From Branchiostoma floridae (taxonomy: Eukaryota; Chordata; Leptocardii; Amphioxiformes; Branchiostomatidae), in assembly GCF_000003815.2 (NCBI RefSeq), contig NC_049996.1, positions 17,147,595-17,211,594 on the forward strand: a DNA stretch of 64,000 bases, given 5' to 3'. Made by a program: the position numbers and the translations under genes. Position 1 is the first letter of the stretch. Each line of letters opens with the position of its first letter. Positions 39,401 through 51,400 of this stretch are shown here, in pieces. Under the pieces are notes generated by a model, which was not told the origin of the DNA, ran no database searches, and saw only the letters and a list, made by a program, of their open reading frames with translations.

Positions 39401-42400
39401 AAGGCTGGAGCTGAGTACTACTTCCAGGTCAGCGCGGTGAACATTGCCGGCCTGAGCGAGCCTGCTGAGGTTACCGGCCTCGTCACTGCCAAGGACATGC
39501 AGATTTCGCCTACCATTGAGCTGGACGTGAGTCTGAGGAGGGTGGTGATCGTGCGGGCGGGCAACCCGCTGCGTCTGTACGTGCCCATCCACGGCAAACC
39601 CACACCGGATGTCATCTGGACCAAGGAGGGCGAGGAGGAGCTCACCAACCGAGCCATCATCAACAACTCGCCCTACGCGTCCGAGTTCCTCATTGACGAC
39701 ACCAACCGAACCGACGTTGGCAAGTACACGATTACACTGAAGAACGAGACAGGCGTTGCCCAGGCAACGATCTCCGTCCGCATCCTGGACACGCCCGGGA
39801 AGCCTAAGCACTTGAGGGCGAAGGACGTGAGCTCCAAGTCCTGCATCCTGACCTGGGAGATGCCAGAACTGGATGGTGGCAGCGAGGTGACGAACTACAT
39901 CGTGGAGAGACGCGAGATGAGCAGGCAGACCTGGTCTACCATCTCTGTCAAGAACCCCAAGCCCATCTGTATCATCCGCAACATGGTCGAGAGCAACAAG
40001 TACTACTTCCGGGTGCTCCCCGAGAACGAGTACGGCATCGGCGAGCCTTGCGAGATGGAGGCGCCGATCACTGCCGAGGATCCCATCCGCCTGCCGGACC
40101 CGCCATCCAGCGTGAAGATCCTGGAGGTCACGGGCAGGACCGTCTCCCTGAAGTGGACCACGCCTGTCAACGACTACGGCAACAAGATCCAGTCGTACCT
40201 GATCGAGGTGTACGACACCAACGTGAACGACTGGAGGCGCGTGTGCATGGTCCGTGGGCTGGAGTACACCGTGACGGAAGGCATCATGGAGGGTCACGAG
40301 TACCGCTTCAGGATCACCGCCAGGAACAACGTGGGAGCCAGCGAGCCCATCGAGACCGACACCGTTCTCTGCAAGGACGAGCTGTCCATCCCCGTCATCA
40401 AGATGACAGACTCCTTCTACCAGGTACAATGTCAAACATTCATTAACCGAATCTTTAGAATTTATCTAATCACAATAATGCTTTCAATACCCACGGAACC
40501 ACGTTATCAATACGCATATATAGTACCGCTTTGAGAATCAGATTTTAATCAAATAGCATTGTTAAGATTTTACCCTTGTATTAATGTTTTGATATGTTGC
40601 TCACAACGATTCCAATTTGTAAGAATATCCCTTTTACCAACTCGTTGTTTAAAACAGCCTCCAAGCCAGCTTTCAAAACAGCAGCCAGGAGGCATGTAAG
40701 TCTAATATTTTTTATTAAACCACTCTTATACTACCACAGGTACGCGCCGGAGCCAACGTCCTCGTGGACGTGCCAGTCACCGGCAAGCCCAGGCCCACCG
40801 TGATGTGGATGAAGGGAAGCTACGAGATGCGCCGCACCAAGAGGACGGAGTTCGAGCAGACCGACCGCAGGGTGGCGTTGTTCATTAAGAGGGCTGAGAG
40901 GACCGATACCGGGGACTACTCAGTCATCCTGAAGAACAGCGTAGGCGGAGCGAAGGAAACCTTCAAGATCAACGTCATGGACAAGCCTGGCGCGCCGAGA
41001 GGACCAATCAGAATCAAGGACCTCTCTCCGAACTCAGTCACCCTCGCCTGGGAACTTCCTTCGGACGATGGTGGCAGCCCCATCTCCAATTACCTGATTG
41101 AGAAGGCCGAGGCCGGAAGTACGTCATTCCAGTACGTCACGACCTGCCTGCGCACCACCTGTAGAATCACGGGTCTGGTGCACAACAGGGAGTACCGCTT
41201 CAAGATCATGGCCGAGAACAAGTTCGGCACCGGCAGGGCCTACACCACCGACAAGATCATCCCCAGGAAGCCGTTCGAAGAGCCGACAGCGCCTCAGAAC
41301 GCCAAGGTTACGGACGTCCATGCTACAACCATGGTGATCAACTGGACTGAGCCTGAGTTTGACGGCGGCAGCCCGATCATCGGTTATCTGATCGAGAGAA
41401 GGGAGAAGTCTGGCAAGCGTTGGGTGAAGTGCACTAAGGAGTACATCCAGACGCTTTACTACAGATCCGAGCAGCTGATCGAAGGCTTGTGGTATTCTCA
41501 CCGCGTCAGCGCTGTGAACAAGGCCGGCGCAGGGACGCCGTGCGAGGCAACCGCTTTCGTACAAGCCAAGAAACCCATCGATCCACCGGGACCGCCCGCA
41601 GCGCCGGAGATCGTCAAGATGGCGAAGTACTCCGTGCAGCTGAAGTGGAACGACCCCGCTAACATCGGAGGCGCTCCAATCACGGGTTATTACTTGGAGG
41701 TGCGTGCTGCAGAGGTCGAGCAGTGGATGAAGACCAGCTCCAAGCCACTGGAGAAGCGTCTGTCCATCGTTCGCGACCTGCAGACCTGCAAGCCTTACTG
41801 CTTCCGCACCCGAGCGGTCAACAAGGGCGGCGTGAGCCCGCCCAGCGAAGTGACCATCGTGACTCTGCCCGATGAGATGGCGGGAGTGCCGCCTGTGGCA
41901 GAGCTGGACGAGAACCTGAAGAGGCCGGTCCGCGTGAAGGTCGGCAGCGTGCTAAGGCTGTACGTGCCCGTGTCTGGCCGACCCGCTCCCTCCGCCAGGT
42001 GGCGCCACAACGGCGGCAACCTGGTGCCGACGCACCGCGTGATGTTCAGCGACACCGAGATCTCCACGCAGCTCATCATCAAGCAGGTGGAGCGGTACGA
42101 CTCCGGACGGTACGACCTGAGACTGATCAACGAAGAAGGCAGCTGCACTGCTACCATCCACGTGGTGGTCATGGACAAGCCTTCTGTACCTGCAGGCACC
42201 CTCAAGGTGTCTGACGTCACCGCTAAGGAAGCAACTCTGTCCTGGGAGACACCTGAAGATGAAGGAAACAGTCCCGTGACTCACTACGTCGTGGAGATGC
42301 GTGAGGCAACTCAGCGCGTCTGGCGCATGGTGACGACTCACGTGACGACTACGACATACACTGTGTCCGGATTGGACGAGGGCGTGGAGTACTTCTTCCG

Positions 42401-45400
42401 CGTCACGGCCGAGAACAAGGTAGGCAGCAGCGATGCTCTGACGACTGCCGAGGCAGTGGTTCCCATGAGCCCTGTCCGCCCGCCGTCCGCCCCGCCAAGC
42501 GCGCCGGAAGTCACCAACGTCACCCGGGAGACGATCTCGCTCTTCTGGGAGCAGCCGCGTGAAGAGAACGGCGCCCCCGTCACCGGATACCACATCGACA
42601 GGCGCGAGAAGACCGTCGGCAGGTGGGTGCGCGTGAACAAGACGTCCATCCAGGTGCAGACCTACACCGTCACCGCGCTGGTGGCAAACAACGAGTACGA
42701 GTTCCGCGTGCTCGCGGAGAACAGCGCCGGCCTGAGCGAGCCAAGCCCGATGTCCGAGGCCGTCCTGACCAGAGACATGAAGGGCCGCCCGCCGCGACCT
42801 GAAGGCGAGCCGGAGGTTGTTGACGTCACCGCTACCACGGCAACCATCAACTTCCAGGCCCCCGATGGCGACGGAGGAACTCCCATCACGGGATACATCA
42901 TCCAGTGCCGCAAGGTTGGCACCCGCCGCTGGGTCGTCTGCACCTCATCATACACCATCTCTACAACAACGTTCGTCATCACAGGACTCATCGAAGGCGA
43001 CGCCTACGAGTTCCGTGTTCTGGCGCAGAACCTGATCGGCTACAGCATCGCCAGCAGGCGCAGCATGTCCGTGGTGTGCCGAGCGAAGGTCGAGGGCGAG
43101 CCGCCACAGGTGCTGGTCGCACCTGAAGACTGCATCTGCGCGCCAGGTGAGAACGCCAGGTTCTTCACCAGGTTCTCAGGTTACCCGGCCTGCACTGCCA
43201 AGTGGTTCTTCGACGGGGTTGAGCTCTTCGAGAGCATGAGGTACAGCATGTCCGGCGACTCGACCAACTTCTGGCTTGACGCCTTCAACACTACAGCCAA
43301 CATGGAGGGCGAGTACGTCATCAAGGTGGACAACGGCGTCGGACAAGCCACCGCGTCGGCTCGTATCATCCACGAGTTCGCGCCAAGACTGACCCGTACG
43401 CTGCCCGACTCCGTCCAGGGCCGCAGCGGCGGCCTGATCCGCGTGACCATCCCGTTCAAGGCCAAGCCCGAGCCGACGGTCACCTGGACCAAGGACGGCG
43501 AGGAGATCTGCAGGACGCACCGCGTGTTCATAGAGAGCACAGAAACCTACACTAACATGATCATCAAGGACGCCAAGTGGGAGGACCGCGGGGAATACAC
43601 GGCCAACATCGAGAACGCCCAGGGTATCCTGACCCTGAAGGTTGTCGTTGACGTTGTCGACAGGCCGTCTGTACCACAAGGACCGGTCAGAGTTCAAGAG
43701 GTCACCAGCAACTCCATGCTCCTCCTCTGGGAGACACCGGAGAGCGACGGCAGCTCGCGTATAACAAACTACATCGTGGAGAAGCGCGAGCCGTCCGCGG
43801 GAGTCTGGAGACTGGTCACCGCCTACGCCACCGAGACGCGCTGCCGCGTGACTCGCCTCATGAACAAGTCCAGCTACCTGTTCCGCATCACGGCCCAGAA
43901 CTCTGTCGGTCTGAGCGATCCCCTGGACACCACGGAACCCACCACTGCCGAGGACCTGTACAGCACGCCTGACAGGATCGAGACGCCACCAGAGGTGGTG
44001 AATGTGGACAAGGACTCCGTCGAGCTGAAGTGGGAAGAGCCGCTGTCTAACGGTGGCACCATCCTGCTCGGCTACATCGTTGAAAGGCGAGAGAAGACCG
44101 GCGCCTACTGGCAACGCGTGAACTCCACTCTCATCACCACAACGTCTTACACAGTCACCGGACTGATCGAGTATTCCTCATACCAGTTCCGGGTGCGTAG
44201 CGAGAACGCCATGGGCGTCAGCTACTCATCAGATGCCTGTGAATACGTCACCATTAAGGACGACCGTGAGATCATCCTGCCGCGGTTCGTCCGCAACCCG
44301 CAGGACTGCGAGGTGCGCGAGGGCGAGACCGCCGAGTTCTCCGCACACATGATCTGCACTTCCGACTACATCCTCAAGTTCTACAACATGTACGGCAAGG
44401 AGCTGAAGACGGACGACAAGTACAAGGTGGTCAAGGAGCCAGGCTACATCAAGGTGCAGATCTTAGACGTGCACGAGCCTGACTGCGGCGAGTACACCTG
44501 CCGCGCTGCCTCCAGTGCCGGCGCCGTCACCGCCTCCGCTCAGCTCAGCATCCTCGGCGATCCCAAGATCGACCTGCCGGAGGAGCTGAAGAAGAAGATC
44601 AACATCCAGCGCGGCGAGAGCGTCTGCCTGAAGGTGCCCGTCTACGGCGACCCCGCTCCCATGGTGACGTGGGAGAAGGAGGGCCGCACCATCGTGGATG
44701 ACGGCATGCACTTCCAGATCATGTCCGGCAAGAAGTTCACAACGCTGACCATCCTGGAGGTGGATGCGCACGACTCCGGAGCCTACACACTCAACGTCAT
44801 GAACAGCATCGGCGAGGACACCGCTACCATTAACATAGAAGTGGCCGCAGTCCCTGACCCGCCCGAAGAACCACCAGTGGTCAGTGAAGTGACCGGGGAC
44901 AGCGTCAAGCTGTCTTGGTCCGAGCCCGCTGTCGACGGTGGCTCGCCTGTGACCGGATACGTCGTGGAACGTCGCGCCGTGACCTCTAACCGCTGGATCA
45001 GAATCATGACCGTCAGGACCACGACTTGCACCGTGTACGGACTGAGAAGCAGCAACCAGTACGTCTTCTGCGTGAGCGCCATGAACGCGTTCGGCTGCGG
45101 CCGCACGTGCCTGGAGACGACTGTCGTGCAAACCCGCAGCACCTTCCGCCAGAACTACGACGACGAGGTGAACACCGAGGCGCCCTGCGTGCCCAGAACC
45201 TCCTTCGTCAGCACCGGCGGACCGGAAGACGTCTTCGACTTCAAGGAAGAGCTCGGCCGCGGCGCCTTTGGTGCTGTGTACCGCGTGGTGGAGCGCTCCA
45301 CCCGACGCACGTTCGCCGCCACCGTGGTGACCTGCAAGACGTCGGAGAGGAAGCAGCTGTGCCGCCGCGAGATCGAGCTCCTGCACAAGCTGAACCACGC

Positions 45401-48400
45401 CCGCGTGCTGCGTCTGTACGACGCCTACGAGGCTCACGACCAGCTGACGATGATCCGCGAGTTCATCTCAGGTCGCGAGCTGCTGGAGATGGTGACGGAC
45501 CACCGCGTGCACTACACGGAGGCCGACTGCATCCACTACACCCGCCAGATCTGCGAGGGGCTGGAGTTCTTGCACTCCAAGAACATCCTGCACCTGCACC
45601 TGCGTCCGGAGAGCATCATGTGCTGCACGCACGTGGGCTACTACATCAAGATCACCGACTTCGGTCGCTCCTGCCAGGCCAAGCCAGGCCAGAAGGTGAA
45701 CATGAGCTACATCTCAGCCGAGTTCATGGCTCCCGAGGTCCTGAACAGCGAGTCCGTCGGCACGTCCACTGACATGTGGTCTCTCGGCTGCATCGTGTAC
45801 CTGCTGCTCGGCGGCACCTCACCGTTCGAGGGCGAGTCAGAAGCGGACACCGAGCAGAACGTCCGCGAGCTACGCTGGGCGTTCGACGCGGAGGCGTTCG
45901 ACAACCTTTCCGACGAGTGCCTGGACTTTGTGGACGGGCTTCTCTGGAAGGACAAGAACTCCCGCTACACCGCTCAGGAGTGCCTGGAGCACCCGTGGCT
46001 CCGAAGAGGCATGGAGACCGTCTGCTCCACCGACATCACCAAGACACGTCACAGGCAGTTCTTCTTCCGCAGGAGGGCTTACGACACCTACACGGCGTCG
46101 CACGCCATCGGCCGCCTGGCCGCGCGCGGCGTTGCTCGCTCCGAGGAAGTGGAGGTCCGCGTCACCCTGGCGGTCGAGAGGGACGATCTCGGCCCCAAGA
46201 AGGTGAGCAGGGTTCGCCACGTGACTGCAGTTGAAGGCTGCGCGGCTAGGATCGACCTGAAGATCCACACGTCCGCCGAGACGACCTTCTCCTGGCAGAA
46301 GATCTGCGAACATCACGGGTTCCACTCCATGGAGAGGAAGGACGTGACTCTGGAGGACGGAAGCAAGTACCAGATGAAGTACGACCGTGCCTCGGGCAGG
46401 ATCAGCCTTATCATCAACAACATCACCGCTGATGATGACGGACGATACACCTGCACCGTGGAGAACAGGTGAGACTATCCAACGTTTTTCTGTTTCCTTC
46501 GCTGTAAAGTAGACATTTGATAAAAATGTTTAGTTCTTCGTGAAATGCGACTATTAGTAAGTGCCATCTTTTCTAGGAATAAAACATGAAAAAAACATGC
46601 AAACTTTACTGCTTGGACGAACACTTCAGTTGTAGGAATTTTCACCAATCGTTTTTAAAAGATGACACCTGATACTTGGTCTACTTTAAGAATTTGGGAA
46701 CACGCTTTTCAATCTTACATGTTTCTTATCTTTTCTCTTCTTCAGATTTGGCCGCGTCCGCAGCTGGACAGAGCTGACCGTCATCTTGATTGACGGCACT
46801 GTCACGCGCAGGCGCAAGGAGCTCTACAACTACACTGAGCGTGAGGAGGAACAGGTGGCGGTCACGTGTCCGCCGCGCCTGCTCATGCCGCTCTATGACC
46901 GTCACGTGTACCAGGGAACCCTCTGCCGCCTGGCCTGCGTGGTCAACCGGTGCACGACGCCACAGGTACTTTGGTCTGTTAGCTAACATACAAGATTTGA
47001 AAGCAGCTAATCTTAGTGATATTTGAATTCTACATTTAATCAAATGAACTGATTTATATACGTATACACGAAACGTAGACTAGCTGGCAAATTAAACGCT
47101 GTAAGAAATCGCTCTCAAGTGCTATAAACGCTGTTAAACGTCAAACGCTATAAGCAGGTAATCTTAGTGATATTTACAGTCTACGTCTAATCAAATGGAC
47201 TGATTTGCGCACATTAGAAGCTCCTGTCGGAAGGTAGACTAGCTGGCAGATTAAACGCTATAAGGCAAACCGTTCCATATAGATATGGACCTTAGCCTGT
47301 GTTTACACAATCTCTCGTTAATGACCCCCGCCTGGGGCGGCGGCAATTGTAGGGCCGCGATTTTAGCCAGTCTAATATGGACCTGTATATAAACGTCTTT
47401 TTCATCACAGGTCACGTGGTACAAGGACGGCAACGCCCTGGAAACCAACGGGAAGTACCGCATGGTGGAGGAGCTGGGTCTGTACAACCTAGAGATCAGT
47501 GACGTCACGCTGGAGGATGCCGGGAGCTACGCAGCCACCTTCGTCAACGAGCATGGCGAGGTGTCGTCAAGCTGCTCTCTGCACGTCACAGGTACGTCAC
47601 TTCCTGTGTTTACCGACGCCTATTAGCATTTGTGACAAGGTTGTTCTTACGCGGGGACATAGCGGTTTTTGAAGCTGTCTTTAGTCAATAATCGTGATCT
47701 AAATACCTCTAATCCGTCCCCAAACTACTAATGACCTTTGCAAATTTTCCGATGATGTCCCAAACTAAAGACGTTTGTAAAGTTTCCTATGACTGAATGC
47801 TTCTCGTGTTCTTCACAGCGAGGAAGGTTGCTGAGGCCGAGTTCGTGAAGCCGATCTTCAGGGTGAGACTTGAGGAGACGTACGCGGCTGAGGGCGAGAC
47901 CGCCCGTATGTCCGCGCGCGTGCTCGGCATCCCAGACCCCGTCGTGTCCTGGTGAGTGCGCTTCTGTTTACACTGACGCAAAGTGCATGCTGCTTTTTAT
48001 GAAATCTTACTGTAGTCGTGACACAAATTCCTCTTGTTTGTCTCACGAATTATCAAGATTCCAACATGTATTCAACAGAGCAAATATCTTGATTTTGCAT
48101 TGCAACACTACAGGAAGAGGTTTTCCAAACGTTGCCAAAAACAGTTTGGGTTTATAGTACCGTCAATTTGTAGCATAAAAATGATCACATCAAGTGTCAG
48201 CTGGTCATACTCTGATATATCCGAGGCATGACAGACGTCTCAGTGTTTCAAGACTTAACTGACACCTCCGTATCACCTTAGGTTCAAGGACGGCAAGCCT
48301 CTCTATGACCAGGCTCCTTACGAGTTTGTGTACGAGGACGACGAGTCCTGCACCCTGCTCATCCACAACTGCCTGCCGGACGACTCCGGACTCTACACCG

Positions 48401-51400
48401 TCCGGGCCGAGAACTCCTGCGGCTCCACGGAGAGCGACGCCATGCTCAAAGTGCGCCGCGACTACGTCAAGTACGTCTCAGCTCATTTTGTTTTATTTCA
48501 TTTTACCAGAGTAATAACATTGAGGCTTCGGCCTGTTTTTCAGGTGTCCCTGGGCACATACAGTACGTAATACTGTACAAATAGACAAATACAAAAAATG
48601 TACACTAAGACCTCCTCACAAAAGATACCGGTAGCAATTTAGGTCAACTAAGAATAGAGATGTCTTACTACATTCCGTTTCTATAATTCAACATTGTAGC
48701 GCATTGTCTTTAAGTGCCTGGTCTAATTCTCACCTTTCTTCACCCCCACCCCCTCGCCCCTCCCCCAGGCCCGAGCAATACAAGTCCCCCTACCAGCATC
48801 TGATGGAGATTGAGGACAGCGTGCCGTCTTTTGTGCCGCTGCCGTATGCTGAATACGAGGCAAGTATTCATACAAAACATTCAACTTGTGCAGTAGGGAA
48901 AGATGCCAATGAATATTCTTGATCAGCATGTGTATAGTATTATCGTACTATGAACTCAACATCAAACCTTTATTACTCTCTTATTTGTAGAATAGGCTTA
49001 TGACCATATATAGAACTTTCCTAATCATAAGCTTACTTCTTGGAAAGCCGCTTGATCTATGCACGTGCTTGCTTACGCCATTCTGTAAAGGTGTACATTC
49101 TTATATAAACTTTGGTTTGTGTATTTATAATAACTGCTGTAGAAGACCTTACAGAAGTCCCTGTTCTTTTGTTGTGTCAATGAATGTCTCTCTATAACTC
49201 CAATGTTAACGAGTGCCTTCCTGCCGTGTCCAGCGTATGGAGTACGAGAGCATGGAGTACTACCAGGCTCGCCGCCGTGCCGAGATCGCGCAGGCGGAGG
49301 AGTACATGGCCGTGCCGCCGTCCTCCGTGTCTCCGGCTGGATCCGTGTCTTCTAAGGAATCCGACAGGTACACTTAACGTCTTGAGACATCTGAAGCGTG
49401 ATAGTTTTGATGTGCATTGTCAAACAAATAAGTCTTTCAGCAAATGCTGTTTCGCGATGCCGAAATCATTATTTTTTACATGTGGACAAATTTTGAGCCT
49501 TGAACGTGACAGTAACACCACTGAAATTTCCCGGAGCAATGAAACTACTGATATGGAAAATAAGCAGCAATGTGTATCTTTTCTATCCTTGCAGTCTATG
49601 TTGCATATGTCTGTAGTATGGAGAAATACACAGAAGTATTCTTGCTCCCCAGCCCCTCTCTGGTCGGTCCCTATACTGTAGTACTATAAGCCGCTAACCC
49701 AATATTCATGTTAGGACCCGTGGTTCTTTCAGAACCCGCCAGAGCCGCAGCTCGGCAGCCTCCAGCCAGCGGCGCCGCAAGGACAAGAAGATGAGCCTCG
49801 GCGCCGAGTCCGCCCCCGTCTTCACCCGCAGACTCCGCGAGCACACCGTCATTGAAGGTGAGTCTTGACCAATCAGAATCATAAACAAGGGGGGAAAGTG
49901 AAAGTGGAGAAAAGTGAAAGTGGAAAAGTGAAAGTGGAGGAAAGTGAAAGTAGAGAAAAGTGAAAGTGGACAAAAGTGAAAGTGGACAAAAGTGAAATTA
50001 AAATTTTGTAACTTTAACTGGAGTCAATGCTTTTATTCAAAGAAACCATAGAAGTACGCTTAACTTACTTGTTGTTTTGCATTTCCTTAAGGTTTCGACT
50101 CTCAGTTCACGTGCTCTGCGGAAGGCAACCCGAAGCCGAAGGTGGAGTGGGCGAAGGACGGCAAGACGATCCGGGAAGACAACAAGTTCCGGTTCAAGCA
50201 CGTGTACGGCGTGCTGACGCTGTGCATCTATGACGTGTCCCTGCAGGACGCAGGAGACTACAGCTGTACCGTCAGCAACAGGCTGGGCTCTGCCATCACC
50301 CGCGGGAGACTCAGCGTAGCAAGTACGTGGGCTTATCTTAAAATTACTGTCTTAAGGCTCCCTAAGTTACTGTCTTAAGGGCCCATTCAGTTACTGTCTT
50401 AAGGCTCCCTAAGTTACTGTCTTAAGGCCTCCTGTTTTATGGCAGCCTTTCCACTATGCTCCCTCCAGTCTTAAGGCCCCTTTAAGTTTTTTTCTTAATA
50501 CCCCCTTAAGGACCTTAAGTCATTGTTTTATGGCACCCTTTCCACTTGTCAGCGATGGCTGATCGACTATTCATTGGGTCACCCACATTTTACAGTTGAA
50601 ACACATGCATGTTAATTGTACAGATTACCAATTGTACATGTATGTTCGCTAAATGTCCTCTTTTGTCTCGCCCTTGCAGAGGAGCATGACCAAGTCGGCT
50701 ACGTGTGGCACATGCCGACCGAGGCGCCCACCGTGGCGGCCCCGGCACCTCCTCGGTACGAAGAGATCGTCCGCCCGAGGATCGAGGCTGCACCACCCGC
50801 AGCTGAGCCTGCGGAGGCTGCGCCCGCGCCGGTGGAGAAACCTGCACCTGTTGCACCTGTGGCGGAGCCTACACCTACACCTGTGACACCACCTGTGACG
50901 CCACCTGTGACACCTACCACACCTACACCGCCTTCACCTGTGAAGCCGACGCCTCCAGTAGAGGAGCCAAAACCTGCCCGGAAGTTCAAGGAACCCAAGC
51001 CGGAGCCAGCCGCTGCACCGCCGGCGGCCCGTGAGCCATCCCCGCCACCGGCCGCACCGGCACCCCGCGCGCCGTCCCCACCCAAGCCCGAGCCGAAGAA
51101 GGAGGTTCCGCCTCCCCGCACCGGCCCGGTCTTCACCAGCAAAGTCACCGACTTCTCCGTACCTGACGGAGAGGACGCACGTCTCGAGGTCTCACTCGAT
51201 GGTAGGTAGCATCTTGGCATGGGAACTGGGGACGGATACGGCTGGAGATCAGTGGTGCATGGACTAACCACGTCCCCATGATGATGGTGTTGGCACGCAG
51301 ACATCTTTCAAGGGTGAAAGTATTCAAAAGCTGACAAGACTGTCTCCACAAAAGTGTCCGAAAGTGTTTTTAAGTGCATGAAGGAAAAACCTGACTACAT

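Larger units (their letters stand above)
1919..41879 (+). repeat. TTN: Six 11-domain A-band super-repeats (coding)
   Basis: Domain order Ig-F-F-F-Ig-F-F-Ig-F-F-F recurs six times: SR1 1919-11015, SR2 11442-21617, SR3 21980-27941, SR4 27942-35053, SR5 35054-38305, SR6 38306-41879. Equivalent domains carry matching lead-in words, for example CKDD before the first Ig and AKEQ before the third. This is a cyclic permutation of the vertebrate titin C-zone super-repeat, whose 11 domains match the myosin-filament repeat. Confidence 0.93.

Noticed and set aside
36611-45437. Long minus-strand open frames opposite exons 58 and 59 (for example 36611-37633, 39260-40435, 43176-44114, 44463-45437)
   Set aside because: They mirror the GC-rich codon use of titin, show no domain, and the + strand encodes clear Ig/FN3/kinase sequence over the same bases.
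47251-47508. Minus-strand open frame spanning intron 60 and exon 61
   Set aside because: Antisense shadow of exon 61 with low-complexity intron sequence; no motif.
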